A stretch of DNA of 64,000 nucleotides, taken from positions 124,001-188,000 of the forward strand of contig JAUIRK010000745.1 of NCBI GenBank assembly GCA_030549495.1. Reading direction: 5' to 3'. Position numbers and translations under genes: made by a program. The notes beneath the pieces are model-generated. The model was given only the letters and a program-made list of their open reading frames with translations. It was not told the DNA's origin and searched no databases. Shown one piece after another: positions 42,738-56,197 of the stretch. The DNA is from Nectonema munidae (taxonomy: Eukaryota > Nematomorpha > Nectonematoida > Nectonematidae). How positions within the stretch are numbered: position 1 is the first letter of the stretch; every line of letters begins with the position of its first letter.

Positions 42738-45480
42738 CAGAGGCGTACCCAGACCCATTGGTTGCAATAAATGTCAATTTTTTTAGTATATTCTTTCATA
42801 AAAGAAAGAAATATTAAATTGTTTCTTCTAGACGGAGTCATGTCATGCATTTTCTAAGACGGGTCATAATCCTGTTCAAGGTTTAAAAACTTGTTTCACA
42901 AAGTGCTGTACTCGAACCTACCGTAAAAAGGCCTGAAGGAGAATGAGAGTCATTTTACATAATACAAAATTGCTTTAAAATACCTTCATATAGCTTATAT
43001 ATGTTAGGAAATGCTTCTTTAACTGGTTCGAGTACTTCAAAAACAGCAATAACGTTAGATTCTTTCTGAGATATATTTTGTAGATGGGATATAAAAGGTT
43101 TCAGTTTTCCATATTCCAAAAATCCTACACTTTCAGCGGATAAATATGAAAGTTCTTTCATGAAAAAAAAACAATTAAAAGGATGAACATTTGTGGAAAA
43201 CCAAACCTGTTGTCAAATTCCTCTAGAATCAATTGTAAGGTTTCATCGTAGAGAATACGAAATGTTCTGTTTTTTCTGCGTTATCATCGAAAATATCAAA
43301 AATATTATCTGTGGAACTGGAGATGTCAACATAAAATCTCATTTTCTTGATTAATGAATCAAATTTGTTTTCGTCATCTTTGAATTCTAACAACTTTCAC
43401 CAAATCTTCTACCAAACTTATCCTAATAATGATATTATTATCTCTTTTCTAAATCAATTAGTATAGTGTACTATTCAATTTACTTGGAGGTAGTCATTAG
43501 CAGGCTTCATTACACTAAGAAACTTCTCAACCATAAGCATTACAAATATTGAAGAATCGTCTAAGCATGAAGTAGACCCCTTGCTTCGAAAGAAACATCT
43601 AGATCAGAACTATTTTTTACTTTTACCAGAGAAGATAATATTTTTCTATAATTTTTTATCAATGAATTAACAACTTCATAATGTGATGTCCATCTTGTTG
43701 GAATAAATTTTTTGAATTGTTTACTGAAAAGTTTAACTTTAACCTTTTTTGTGAACTTGTAAAGCCTGGTCATTTTAATGATAAAAGAAATTCAATATGG
43801 TTTATATGACGGAAAGATGCAGTGATAACTAAGTGAAGCTGATGGTTTATACAATGAATATAAGGAATGTAACTTTCAAGTGCTTCACTGATTTTTTCTT
43901 GGTCTCCATTTTTCTTGCCTGTTAAGATATCATTTTTCATCTATAGGTACTGGTAGAAAAATATTACCTGACATCACGTAAGCGCCATCATTGCATTGGC
44001 TCATAATTTTGTGTTTTTGAATTTTACACCCATCAAGAATGTATAGAATTGCGGTGCTGATAGAATATGCATCACATTCTTTCAGATAGACCATGCTAAT
44101 TAATGCTTCATTTACGGTCTTTGCTTTCAAAAATCTCAACACCTTACACAAAAGAAAAGGAATCAATGAAAATGAGCACCCAATTAAACTACTTACAATT
44201 GACAGGCATTCTGAAAACTTTTCACTTATATCTTTTGTTCCATCAGCTTTCAATGACAGATATGTTGAGTTATTGATTTCAAGTATTATTTTTTGTAGAA
44301 CAAAACTTTTTAAAGATCCAACTATTTCATTTGGTATTCTTGGTGACAAATAAGTGGAGTTTTTTGGAAAAGAAAACTGCGATCTTATATTTTTCCGATA
44401 AAAATTAATCATATAATAAAATTATCAGTGCTGGAACATGACTTGTTTGAACGTTTCAAAAACTTTCTTAATATATTTCATTTATCCATATGTTCAATTT
44501 CTATTTTGAGAATTTCAAAGATAAAAATAGTACATCAATATTAAAACTTCACTTTTGGGCATAGCTTACATTAATATTATTAGCATCACCCGATATATTG
44601 ACTTCTTCAGATGTTATCAAAAAATTTTATTTTGATATGCTTTTAACAGAATTTTTTATAAAAAAATAATTTCAAAACAGTGAATATGTTAAACTTTGTG
44701 TTGAAATAACATGCAGTGAAGTGTTTTTTTTACTATTTTGTGCTTATCATAAAATTATACAAACTCAAAAATCAGTTGAATGAACTAGTTACAAAAAGTT
44801 AATAAAAAATTTCCTCAAATAAAATAAAGTACATAAAAAACATTTATAATATTCATCAAATTAAATTAACTAAATTTTACAATTGATAATTTACTTTATT
44901 TTTATATCTGATTTAACCATGAATTTCCAAGATTTTCCTAATTTTCAAATTTAAATAACCTAGTTAAAACAACTAACTGATCGACATCTTCATTAATGCA
45001 ACTTTTTGTTTTGACACTGTGATATACAGGATCTTTATAGAATTACTCTATATTTTGATCAAAATGAGGACTGATATTGTTTGGAATTCAGTTTCTTACA
45101 TTTTGAAGACAGTTCGAACTCTATTTTTTCATAAAAAAGTTTAAATTATCATCCAGAAAGTTCCTATGTAAATGAAACTTAAAAATAAAATGGTCCTACT
45201 CTGAAAAAGTTAACCTAAAAGTATATAAAAAAATATATATTGGATCAGTGCATAATCATATGCTATCATCATTCTTTTGAAGAAGTTATAGCGAAATTAA
45301 GACTTCCGTTGATACTGTCTGCCTCTCACAGTCATATCACAGGATAATAAGCGCATCTCATAGGAGCATATGGTGGTGATGAAAAATGAGCTGACATTCA
45401 ATTGACATCTTGTTGTGATTTCTGAGTGTAGTTTAGAATAGTTTGAAAGGGGGTAAATTTTTTTTCGGGGGGGGGGGGTG
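42738..45480 (-). mobile_element. hAT element with 8-bp duplication ATTACAAT
   Basis: ATTACAAT at 42730-42737 is followed by the terminus CAGAGGCGTACCCAG. An identical ATTACAAT at 45481-45488 follows a G run ending GTG. The right terminus is poorly preserved (only CA plus C run on the other strand), so the right boundary relies on the duplication. A decayed transposase lies inside on the minus strand. Confidence 0.55.
42790..44412 (-). pseudogene. hAT transposase of ZMYM1-like type, decayed
   Basis: On the minus strand the frame starts near 44412 and reads PNEIVGSLKSFVLQKI, then YLSLKADGTKDISEKF with the first catalytic Asp region, and CNDGAYVMSGN. After gaps come FIPTRWTSHYEVVNSL (43561-43773, the hAT RW motif), VIAVFEVLEPVKEAFP, and a decayed dimerisation domain VGSSTAL ... 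MTPSRRNNLIFLSFMKEY near 42930-42790. Stops and frameshifts separate the blocks. It resembles zinc finger MYM-type hAT proteins. Confidence 0.75.
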
Positions 45481-45499
45481 ATTACAATATAGAGATGAA

Positions 45500-45597
45500 T
45501 GATTGACAATATCTTTAAAAATAAGGAAGCTAAAATTTAGAGGGGGGGAGGGGGGCTTTGCGCTCTCTTGCTCCCTGTGGGTACCCAGTCATGTTTA
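45500..45597. repeat. G-rich MITE end
   Basis: On the minus strand a terminus-like GACTGGGTACCCACAGGG is followed by a C-rich run. No partner terminus was found. Confidence 0.3.
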
Positions 45598-45599
45598 CA

Positions 45600-46980
45600 T
45601 TTAAAAGTATAATGTTCTTTTTAGGATTTAAATATTTAGACGAGTATAATAAATTATTTTACATAATCAATAATTTTACATAGATTTTATTGTTTATTTT
45701 TATTTTATAGGTAATAATTTCTATTGTTTGATAAATCATCTTTACTAATGTTAAATAAAATTAAGTTTCGAACAAAAAATACACAAATTAAACAGAAAGC
45801 CTTTGAAATAATATCTTTGTGTTGAAAATTTAATGGTTCAATTTTTAATAATACAGATATGAAATTCAAAGCTTCATTTTACTATTTGAAGTTATACCAA
45901 AACTTAAATTTTATAATTTTTTTTAGAGCTGTCAAGTAAATCAATTCAATTGATTTTGATTAGCTCAACCTTTTATAACGTGACTATATTATTGATTTTT
46001 AAGGCATAAGTTGTATAAATTCTCAAATAATTTGAAAAATAAAGTTTAATTTGAAATAATAAAAAAAATTTTATTCATAAAAACAAAAATAATGAAATAG
46101 TTTCGAATGAGCTTTTAATTTTTCTTTATTGCCCTTTTTCACAATATTCCAAGATTTCTTCTATTTTTTATCTAAAAATATAAAAAATTTGTACGTAGAA
46201 AAAATCTTTTTAAAAGGCATAAATGAAAAAAAATTATCTGTATTAAGTAATGATAAAATTAATTTCCAAACAAAATAAAATTAAGTTTAGATTATATAAC
46301 TTATACAAAACCACTTAGATTTTGTTAAAAAAATTTTCTCTTCCAAATTTTTATTTAGGTTAACTTTTTCAATGTAGTTTTGCTTATATCCTATGAAAAA
46401 TAGTTGCTCTTGAATTACTGTAATGACTATTTTTCATGAAAGTATTAAGTTTAGGGTTGGAGTCAAATATAAATTTCATTTACAATTAAATTGTCAATTA
46501 AAAGACCACAGGCGCCGGCAGGATTATTTACAAAGGGGCAAATTTTTTTTTGATTCGATTTAATTCTTCTTTTAACTAAAACTGATTCTGTACTACTGAG
46601 TAGAACTGATTTTTTTAGTCTGAAGCGGTGTTACATAACTTACATTAGTAACGTTACGGTTTTCACCTATAAGATGATTAAGAAGGATTATACAACTCTT
46701 TCCTCTAAAACTCTTTATCTTAATTTCAATCTCAATTAGATCTGCTGCTTTAATTAAATATGTTTTTCCTCATTTTATAGATTTTTTGCTGAACAAATCA
46801 TACTCAATTTTTTATCATGTAAAATGTTGTATTTTACTATACTCTAAAAATAAATACTATTTATTTAAAGATTTTTTAAACTATATTTTTTAGCTATGAT
46901 TTGGATGGCTTTGCTTGGTTGTTTCTATGTGACGGAAAATCGAATTAGTTGTTATGTTCTAAAGGAGCAAAATAAAAGGA
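45600..46980. other. AT-rich stretch, nothing identified
   Basis: No coding frame longer than chance was seen. ACAGGCGCCGGCAGGATTA at about 46507 looks like a transposon terminus without a partner. Confidence 0.3.
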
Positions 46981-46984
46981 AGGA

Positions 46985-49770
46985 AATGTAGAAGTGTTGT
47001 ATTAAAGGGGTGGTATATGAGATTAGGAGTTGGGTGGTGGAGGGATAAGATTTTGGTGTGCTTTAAGAATTGGTTCTAGGGTGTTTATCAGGATTGAGAG
47101 TTCTTGGAGAATCGAAGGGTGATATAGAAAGTCATAAATGAAGTTGGGGATACCATTGAAATATAAGTGGCAGAATTTGAGTAGTTTGGTTCGTATGTTT
47201 TGAAAGATGGGGCATAGAAGGATGATGTGTATTGGTGATTCTATTTCTGTGCAACCAAAACGGCAAAGTGGGTTGTTGTGTAGTTTGAATTTGTAAAAGT
47301 AAGCATAGGTTGGGCTGAAAAGAGAACCATCTAATTGTGTTGCGTGCGAGAAAAATGCTTTTATTATTAATCGCAAAATTGATTAGAGGAGGAGAAATGT
47401 TGAGGGATGACCAATTGTTAAGGATGGATGTGTGTGTTGAAGATTTGATGCAGGATAGAGGGATAGAGGGTACAATGATTAAGGTTGTGTTCGATGTTAA
47501 TGTTTTGGATAATTGATCTACTATGTTGTTTTCGGTGCATGTAGAATGTCCGGGAGACCAGGTGATGGTGATATTGAAATGTTGAGCGAGTTGGGTGAGT
47601 TTGGTGGCTATGCTATGACATGACAGCAAAATTTTATGATTGAGATTGAGATCGTTAATGATGTTATGTTGTCTAATAGATGGCTGCAAGCGGCTAAAAT
47701 TGCTAACGCTTCTGTTTCATAAGATGAAGTGTTGTTGTAGGTGTGCAGGACTTCGGAGAAAAAGGGGGTTAATGAGTTGGTGATAAAGAAGGCGTCTGCA
47801 CCAGTAGCATGGTGAGAGGATTTGGAACCGTCAGTAAAGATGAAAAGATTATATGGTGAGTGGGGATTAGTGCGTTGCATTTTGATTAGTTTGGTAGCAA
47901 TGTTTTTATGATTGCATATGGTTAATGTGTAGGGTAATTCATCTGAAGGGTTGAAATGGAAGATTGGATGGATTTCAGATGATATGGAATAGTGAGCTAG
48001 GTTTGGTATGTACTTGGCACATATGGTTTCGTAAAATGAGAATATAAGGGATGAAGTTGAGTAGGGTGTGGTGAAAACGTGAATGGGGCTCATGGATTTG
48101 AAAGTTTTCGAGTATAGTGTTACTAGAGTTAAGTGTAGTTTGTATAGAATTGGTAGAGTGTGTGTAAGTAGTTCAAGTTTTAAGGTAGGTGTGGTGTGAT
48201 ACGCGTTACGGTGAATTTTATTGAGAATAGTTCTAGTATTAATCAGCTTTAGGGAGAACCCCAGGAGAGGATACCGTATTGAATTATGGGTAAAATAATT
48301 GATGTATAAAATTATTTTGAAATTTTCGGATTTAGTCCCCATTTGTAGGAGATGGCTTTCTTGAAGGAGAAAATGATAGGCGTGAGTTTAGTGTGTAGGT
48401 TTTTGATGTGTGCTGAGAATTTAAGGTTTGATTGAAAAATGACTCCGAGATATTTTATTTGGGATACTGGTGTGATTGGTGTGGATGATGGCATGACTAA
48501 GGGTTGTGGTAAGATTCTTTTCCTAGTGAAATGTATGATGTTCAGTTTACTCTGGTTAAACTGAATTTTGTATTTAGAGGCTATGGAGTTTATATTCGTC
48601 AAAAGGGTTGTAGCGTTGTTCAAATTGGTTTCCTGGTCGTCGTTGGAAAAGGTAAAGAGGATATCGTCAGAGTAGCATTGTGCGAAGTGTGAGTTGGAAT
48701 TAATGTGATCTAGGAGTGGATTGATGAGGATGAGCCATAAAATGTCTGAGAGGCTGCCGCCTTGTGGGGTAGAGAGCGAGAGTTGTTTTATGTAAGTGTT
48801 GTTGTTGTGATGCAGGATAAGTATGCGTTTGTTGAGATAGCTTTGAATGAACTTGCTTCGGTATAAAGGGTAATTGTTTTGGATTAAGTTGAATAGAATT
48901 GTGGGATGCCAAGCAGATTTGAAAGCATTATCAATGCCGAGAAAGGTTGTTGTTGCAATTTTGCGATGGTTTAGTGTGTTTTCCAAGAAGAGAGTTAGGC
49001 GTGAGAGGGCCATTTCAGTATTTTTGTTAGGGAGATAGGCAAATTGATTTGGATGAATGAGATTTTTTCTGCAAATGTGATGTAGTAATCTTTTTCGTAA
49101 AATTCGTTCTAGTACTTTACCAAGAGACGGTAGAATCGAGATGGCCGCCAGTTTTTAATTTCGTTGATGTTTCTGTTGGGTTTGGGGATTAGCACTAGCT
49201 TGCTAATTTTCCAAATGTTTGGAAAAAAGCTAAATTTTAGACATGCATTGTAAATATTGATGAGATGAGGTTGTAAGATATGGTATGATTTTTTGATGTG
49301 CCTGGGAGAGATGAGGTCTAGACTATGAGAGGATTTTGATTTCATATTGTGAACTTTACGATTAAGTTCAGCTTTGGTAATGGGCTGAAAAGGTATTGGT
49401 GAGTTGTGTCAGAGTTTATGATGAACAGTTTGCCTAATAATAGTGTTCAAGGGGTTGTCTGAGTTTTCATTGTCGGATGGAAATAGTAAGTTAAGGAAGT
49501 GAGGGTTGATGTGTGTGTTTGTGTTTGAGTTGGGAAGTAAGTGGTGAGGTAAAGAGGCGTTTAGCTTTGTATTTCTGGTTTTGTTTAATAAGTTCCATGG
49601 GTTAGAGGGAGTTTGGCTACAAAATTTGGTCCATGATTTTCTTTTGGCTTGACTGATTTCATTTTTATATTTTCGCTTAAGATTGAAGTATGATTCAATG
49701 GATGCAGTAGAATGTGATTTTCTTAAAGATTTTAGGGCGCTGCGTAGTTGTACTTCAAAAATAATTTGAA
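46985..49770 (-). pseudogene. I/R1-group LINE ORF2 with RNase H, 5'-truncated
   Basis: On the minus strand, a linker region (49760-49350) leads to reverse transcriptase: FPNIWKISKLVLIPKPN, FLGIDNAFKSAWHP, TPQGGSLSDILW, YSDDILF (about 48655-48680) and IKYLGVIFQSN. Then come an RNase H domain with LFIFTDGSKSSHHATGADAF, YETEALAILAACSHLL and ITWSPGHSTCTENN, and a C-terminal Cys/His motif CRFGCTEIESPIHIILLCPIF. RT, RNase H and a CCHC end occur together in I, R1 and LOA-type LINEs. YSDD replaces the common YADD. Only a few frameshifts are present, so it is younger than the other LINEs here. The endonuclease is missing. Confidence 0.85.
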
Positions 49771-50395
49771 ATTTATTAGAAAAACATTATACTGACCTAT
49801 ACTACTGACCCATAAAAAGTAAAAAATAAATATTAATTTTCGAGACATTTTAAAATGTTAAAAACCATATTCTACCTTTGTGAATATAAAATATTGAAGA
49901 AATAATATATAAACTCATCACGTTAATTATTGGTATTTTTTGAAATTAGATAAAAGTTGACTGACCTCACATAAAAGCGGATTTTGGAAAAATAAAAATA
50001 TATTTATTTGTAAAACCTAGCCTATTTTACCCACAAAGAGTATAGCTTCAAATCTTGTACATTCGATCAACATTTTTCATTTCAAAAATAATTTTAAATT
50101 TATTAGAAAAACATTATACTGACCTATACTACTGACCCATAAAAAGTAAAAAATATATATTAAATTTCGACAGTTTTCTTTAACTATGAAATTTTAAAAT
50201 GTAAAAAATCATATTTTACCTTTGTGAATATAAAATATTGAATAAATAGTATATAAATTAAGGACGTTAATTATTATTGGTATTTTTTGAAACTAGATAA
50301 AATTTGACTGACCTCACATAAAAGCAGATTTTGGAAAAATGAAAATATATTTATTTGTATAACCTAGCCTATGTTAACCACAAAGAGTATACCTT
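49753..50395. repeat. Two-copy direct tandem duplication, about 329-bp unit
   Basis: The block starting TTCAAAAATAATTTGAAATT (49754) is repeated from 50083, including ACATTATACTGACCTATACT and AATTTGACTGACCTCACAT-like segments. The copies differ by scattered changes. Not coding. Confidence 0.85.
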
Positions 50396-50990
50396 TCCAA
50401 TGATACCATTTTCATTCAATTTTTTTTAAATCTTCACATTATGCTTCACTCAAAAGGTGGTCCGTAATTTTTTCAAAAATTTAGACCAAATTTTTCGAAG
50501 TAAAATCCATTTATTAAAATTTTTTAAAACTTTTGCGAAAATAAATTATTCTAGAGTATGTAGCAAAAGATAAGCTTTCTAATGATATATATATATCATG
50601 AAAAAGAAATATTGAAAAACAGTTTAATTCTTTCTGCAAATCAAACAAGTAAAAATTTCCAAAAAGTAGTTATTACTATTAGTATTAGTAGTAGTAGTAG
50701 TATTAATATTATATATTACATAAACATTTCAACCAATCATATAGTTTTTATGAAATGAAACTGCAATTTCAAAGTTAAGTGTTTCGAACTTTTAGGTGGA
50801 ATTTTTGAAATGTGGCTTTCAATATGTATGTAAAATATTTTTTGAAAATTTTTATTTTAAGTATATTTTTTTAGCATTTTACGATTTACACATTTAAATA
50901 TATAATAAGGCTGGCAAGTTGTCTCCCCGGAGGTCAGATCTTGCCAGACCTCTGATAAATATTTAATTTATTATATCATATAGGTGACCC
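50396..50990. other. AT-rich stretch with a microsatellite and a small hairpin
   Basis: A (TAG)n/(TAT)n microsatellite lies at about 50670-50712. CTGGCAAG at 50911-50918 pairs with CTTGCCAG at 50940-50947. No coding frame was seen. Confidence 0.45.
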
Positions 50991-51560
50991 AGCTATAGTT
51001 TAATTGTAACACTTCTGGGTGAAAAAATTGTCAATCTTTAAGAGATCCTAATTAAAGTCACCACAAAAGATGTTCAAATTATTTCTATCTATACTGAAAA
51101 TTGTTGTCTAGCTATGTCTTTTGTAAGCATATTAGACTAAAAGGACTCAATTACAAGTTCATTAAATTTGCTATTTAGGGATTGGGTATTGATGCATAAA
51201 ATATTCATATCAATTAATTGATCAAGTTTAGAATTTAAATAAATCTTCTGTGAACTTTTTTTTACTATTAGTATCAAAAAATAAATCATTTTGAAAAGAA
51301 ATTTTTTTACCTTTGTTGGTCATACGTTTGAGTAATACTTTTAACATATTTTAACTCTTTCACAACATAGGGACATGTAAAACTCATTGAATAGTTATTA
51401 ATAAAATCTTTCCCATTTTTGCTGCAGGTATGACATTTATATTCTGTAGTATCATCTTTAATTGAACAAACATAGATTTATGTGGTGAAGAACAAAACCT
51501 ACAGATCGCTTCTTCTTAACATTTGGAAATCTGGAAATACCTCAAAAGGCAAGTGTCTCA
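50990..51560 (-). pseudogene. LINE fragment: ORF1 zinc-knuckle tail and endonuclease start
   Basis: On the minus strand a Cys-rich piece (YKCHTCSKNGK, then SFTCPYVVKELKYV) matches the ORF1 tail at 12380-12600 in kind. Further on, FDMNILCINTQSLNSKFNEL is the usual start of a LINE endonuclease. It shows the order ORF1 then ORF2 that is cut in the relic at 11706-12757. Many stops are present. Confidence 0.55.
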
Positions 51561-51639
51561 AAAAGCCTCTGGCAATAAATCTTTAGATCTGCCTTCTCGT
51601 TGCGGAGTTGTTTCAAACTAAATGATCTAGAGGTAAAAA

Positions 51640-54575
51640 GGGAGGAGTGGGCGCTTTGACCTACATCTTTGGGCAGAACAAACTCGTTAATCTTGGCGGA
51701 CAATTGTTCTAGGAGAAAATAACTGATTAAAAATTGCCATGACCTTCTGGTTTAAGCTCAAGGAAGAGAAAAGACTAAAGGTATCCAAACCTGAAAACGT
51801 TAGCGTCAGAAAGGCATTCGGCCATAAAACCTTAGTTCTATTTACTTAATGCAATGATCCGAACAAACAAAGAGCGTAATACAGCTCAAAGTACTCTCTG
51901 TGCATATCTAACTGCCTACGTCCAAAAGAATGTTTGAAAAACTTGCAAGAGAAGGGAGAGGCAACGCTGCTAAGGAAATAGGTGAAAGGGGTAAAATTTT
52001 TTGCAGTTGGATGTCAAACAAAAAAAATGGAATAGGAATCATAATCTCATCTAAAAAGTAATAGAAGTGAAAAGAGAGGGGTTCGACTGATTCGAATCTA
52101 ACTGGCGGGAAAAGATGAGCTTATAACCATCATACCAGTATATGCACTGCAGAATGGATGCAAAGAAGAGGAAAAATAAAAGTTCATGGCTAATTTAGAA
52201 GAAATGATTGAAGAAGTGAAAAAAATGAAAGGTTGTTAATTGGAGGTGATTTAAATGGACAGTTGGGAGAACATTGTGACGATTTCAACGAATTACACGT
52301 AGGACATGGGTATGGAAAAAGAAATGAAAATGGTGAAAGAATTTTACAAATGGCAGAAAAAAATGAAGTATTAGTTTGCAACACAAAATATAGAAAAAAA
52401 TACGAACATCTGATTACCACCACAAGTGTTGGTAAGAAAAGTCAAATTGATTTTATCTTGATAAAGTAAAAAGATGCAAAAAATTTAAATGATTTCAAGG
52501 CTATTCCTGGAAGTGAAATTGTCACCAAACACAAATTGGTTGTCCTTGACTGTTATAAAACAAAGTATATAAGCAAAATATTCGAAAAAAATACGAAACT
52601 GAAGATCTAGAAATTGATGGAAAGTGGAATAAAGTGTGTGTATAAGAAAGCCATAAAGAGATGGGTATACAATGGAAGGAGAGTGAGCATGGAGAAGAAA
52701 TGTGGATAAAGATTAAGAAGATTTTAATATCAGTGAATGAAAGAGTCTTGGGACGCAACAAACCTGGAGGTATAAAGGAAAAAGAGACATGTTGGTCGAA
52801 CAAAAGAATGAGAAGGGTGTTGAAAGAGAAAAAAATGCCTTTTAAGGAGTGCTAAAAAACGAACTTGAAAGAAGACATGGAATTATATTGAACTAAAAAG
52901 AAGGAAGCCAAAAGATGTATTGCGGTTTCTAGAAATCAAGGAACACTCAAACTGTATGATGACTTAAAAACAAAGGAAAGAGAAAATCAGTAGGTGGGCA
53001 GAATATTTTGAAGAACTTTTAATTATGGGAAATAAAAAGGTAGAATTGGAAAAAGCTTTGAAGTTTGTAGGACCACAGAAGGTAATAAATGAATATGGAG
53101 TATTGCACCAAATAAGGTAGATGAAGAATTATAAAGCAACTAGAATTAGTGAGATTAGTATTGATATGATTAAGGCAGGAAGATACGAAACGATAACATG
53201 GATGATAGACCTACTAAAAAGAGTTTGAATTATAGAAAAAATACCTGAAGACTGGAGGAAAGCGAACTAGTACCCATCTAGAAAAAGAAAGGATATGTCT
53301 TTGAATGTATGGAATTGACCTATATTGTATATATTTGAAGTATATTTAATGTATATTTTTTTCTGTGTAGACTAAAAATACTAGAAAGAATTTTGGACAA
53401 GCGAACTCGTTCAGTGATACAGATAAACCCTCAAGAGTTTGGATTTAAACCTTGAAAGAGTGCAATAGACGCGATTTTTATCACAAGATAACTTATAAAA
53501 AATTAAATTGAAGGAAATGCATCTTTTTTTCTGAGGATTTGTTTATCTAAAGAAGGCATATGAGAAGTAGTCTATTGGTGATTACGTAAAAAGGGAATAT
53601 ACAAAATCTTGTTAAATTGGTGCAAGAAATTTACAAAAATGCAAAGACATCTATTAAAATGGTAGAAAGAATTTCAAGAGAATTTGAAGTAAAATAGGTC
53701 TGTATTAGGGTTCAGCATTGACTCCATTATTGTTTACGTTGGTTGTGGAAGAACTATCGAATCATTTAAAAAAGGAGGACTTATGGAAACTTTTATTTGC
53801 TGACGACGTAGCGATACTGGCAGACAACAAAGAACAACTTGGAAAGGGAATTATAAAATTGTAAGAGAGTTTGGAGAAATATGTGTTGAAGATGCATTCT
53901 GAAAAGACGGAGATCATGATATGTAGCAAAAATGAGGATATTCAAATGCAATTAGAAGATAGACACGGGAATAAGCTGAAACAGGTGAAAAATTTAAAAT
54001 ACATGGTAACCCAAATAATGGATAATGGAAGCTGTGAAAGGGACGTTTAAGCAAGAGTCAATGCCTGCTGGTTAAAATTTAAAGAGGTTAAAGCGATCAT
54101 CAATGATAAAAAATGCCAATGAAACTCAAAGCAAAATTTTACACCAGAATTGTTGGACCGGTCTTGACATATGGTTGTGAATGCTGGAGCTTGAAGAAAA
54201 ATGATGAAAGAAATTAATGGCAACTGAAATGGAGATTCTTAGAAGGATGATGGGTGTAACACTAATAGACAAAAAAAAAAGAAATGAGGAAATTTGAAGA
54301 AAAACGCGCCGAGATAAGTGTGCTTGCTGTGGCAGAACGTTGTAAACTGCGGTGGTACGGGCATATTTTAAGGAAGAAGCAAGACGATGTCCTGCGCCAA
54401 GCTATAGAAAAAAAGTGAGTGGAAAAAGTAGCAGAGGGAGACAACGAAAACAGTCGAGATATGGGCTAAAGGAGCGACTACAGGATCTTCGACTCATAGA
54501 AGACGCCGCAATGGACAGAGAGAAGTGGAGACAGCGTATCTCAGCCACCGAACCCCAACTTGGGGATAAAGTGTT
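51640..54575 (+). pseudogene. RTE-type LINE, copy 2, decayed
   Basis: The endonuclease block reads LIGGDLNGQLG (from 52233), GHGYGKRNENGERIL and KSQIDFILIK. Linker sequence is followed by reverse transcriptase with LLFADDVAILAD at about 53790, YVLKMHSEKTEIMICSK, YGCECWSLKKND and MEILRRMMGV. The C-terminal block CKLRWYGHILRKKQDDVLRQ (54322-54420) ends LGDKV at about 54575. Unlike copy 1 it keeps FADD. Multiple stops and frameshifts. The same family is inverted at 23745-26370. Confidence 0.82.
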
Positions 54576-54599
54576 GGCGAACCGGAAAACTTTTCTTGA

Positions 54600-55025
54600 A
54601 AATTTCATCTTTTTTAAGCTTACATATAAATTCTTGTGTTTATTTCTTTCAGTCATATTTACTGCCTCTGCATATGTTGAATAAGAAGATGATGGTTTGG
54701 TAACATCTTTAATATTATATCCTAAGCCTGACTTCAATGAGAAAATAACTTCATGTTTTTCTTTTACCAGTTCTTTCAAATCCTTTATAACTTTTAACAA
54801 ATCAATAAAGGCTGAATTACTTTTTTCATCATTTTTAATGTCAGAATTACACCAAGCTAAGCATTGCCATTTCATTCCTGGGCCATTATATTTGTCAAGA
54901 ATTTTAAACAAGGAGGAGTCAAATTTCTTACAATTATAACATACCAATTTTATGCAACAATCACATCTAACAAGATGGGAAGAACTTAAAGAGCAAATTT
55001 TACATTCCCAATTTTCTTTTTTCAT
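54600..55025 (-). pseudogene. LINE ORF1 N-terminal part with PHD-like finger
   Basis: The minus-strand frame begins MKKENWECKICSLSSSH with a Cys-x2-Cys pair, then VRCDCCIKLVCYNCKKF, KYNGPGMKWQCLAWC and a helical Lys/Glu-rich segment ending in YAEAVNMTERN. The finger spacing is PHD-like. It corresponds to the relic at 11706-12130. The reading frame is open for about 140 codons, then runs into the 3' end of the oppositely oriented RTE-type LINE, which truncates it. Confidence 0.7.
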
Positions 55026-55119
55026 AGCAAAAAGATTAAAAAAGAAGAAGGAATATATTTAACTTTCTACTATAAATAAAGAAACTAGATAAAATAAAGA
55101 CGCCTTTTTTAAAATTTTT

Positions 55120-55480
55120 ACAAGAAAAAAAATATGAAAATGGAGTTTATGTTCGACTAATAATAATCTTTAGTAGATTTGGAATTCGAAAACAACTTAA
55201 AGTAATTTGAAACTTTAGGTTACGTTCTAAATATTTAATCTTGTTTCTCAAAAAAACATATCTTCCATTCAGATCACTTTTTATTTTTCCTTTTTTAAAC
55301 AATGTATCTCTAAGTTTGATCATGTTTAAAATCTCTTCAGTGATCCAAGGCTTTTGCTTGTACCAAATCGAGTTTTTGCATTAAGGTATGTTTTCATAGA
55401 CCCTTTTATAAGGTTGCTTATTGTCTTGGTCAAAATGAGAAGAAAGGTTCTGCATTAGGATTGACATTTGAACTATTTAC
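55120..55480 (-). pseudogene. LINE endonuclease-RT linker fragment
   Basis: On the minus strand one frame reads KQKPWITEEILNMIKLRDTLFKKGKI..., the typical KPWIT linker of CR1/Jockey-group LINEs. It lies upstream of the ORF1 piece in the wrong order, so it comes from a different copy. Confidence 0.55.
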
Positions 55481-56197
55481 CCAATCAGTGCTATTGGCAA
55501 GTTCAATAAATTCTTGAGTTAGGCTTAGATTGAGAAATTACTTTATCGTAGAAAATTGTTAAATGTGGTAGAGATTGGTAGATTTTTTCAAATTGATGAG
55601 AGTGAGTTAAAAGAATATCAGATTTAAGTTTTACAAAAATTTAGATAAAAATATTTCAAAAAATCATATAAGGTCTGGGAAGATGGTGGATGAACTGCTT
55701 CTGCTGTATATACCTGAAAATTAAAAAAATTTATAAAATTTTTAAATTACATTTTGTTCTCTTTAATAGATGGCCTGTTTTATAAATATTTTATTATGAT
55801 TCTCGTGTTTTTATTCATATTTTTAAACTTAGGTAAATGAATTTTATTAACCAATTAAAAAACTGAAATTTATTATTCGAATCTAAAATTTCTTATTTAT
55901 TTAGTTTATAGACTAATAGTACAACTTTAATTTTATAGTCACATTTGAAAGCTAATTTACTGACAAGTCACATATTTTAGGTTAATTAATCACCAAAATT
56001 TGATTTAAATAAGCTAAGGCTATGTTAAACCAAAAAATTCGAATTATAATATATTTTTAACTTTATAGATTTCGCATTGATTGGTTTCACTCATAAGCAA
56101 AGTTTAACAAGTTTAGGATATTTTAGTATCAAACACTTCTAAGACAAGTAAAGCATTCTTATTGAGGATATGAAAACCATCTTTTCTGCCATCTACC
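55481..56197. other. AT-rich stretch, nothing identified
   Basis: No coding frame or repeat was recognised. Confidence 0.3.

Noticed and set aside
42880-42930. Apparent RNA polymerase III B box (TCGAACC) suggesting a SINE
   Set aside because: It falls within the decayed hAT dimerisation domain and has no A box partner.
54402-55025. 207-codon frame as one gene
   Set aside because: Its two halves belong to two oppositely oriented LINEs; the end is antisense to the RTE-type C-terminus.
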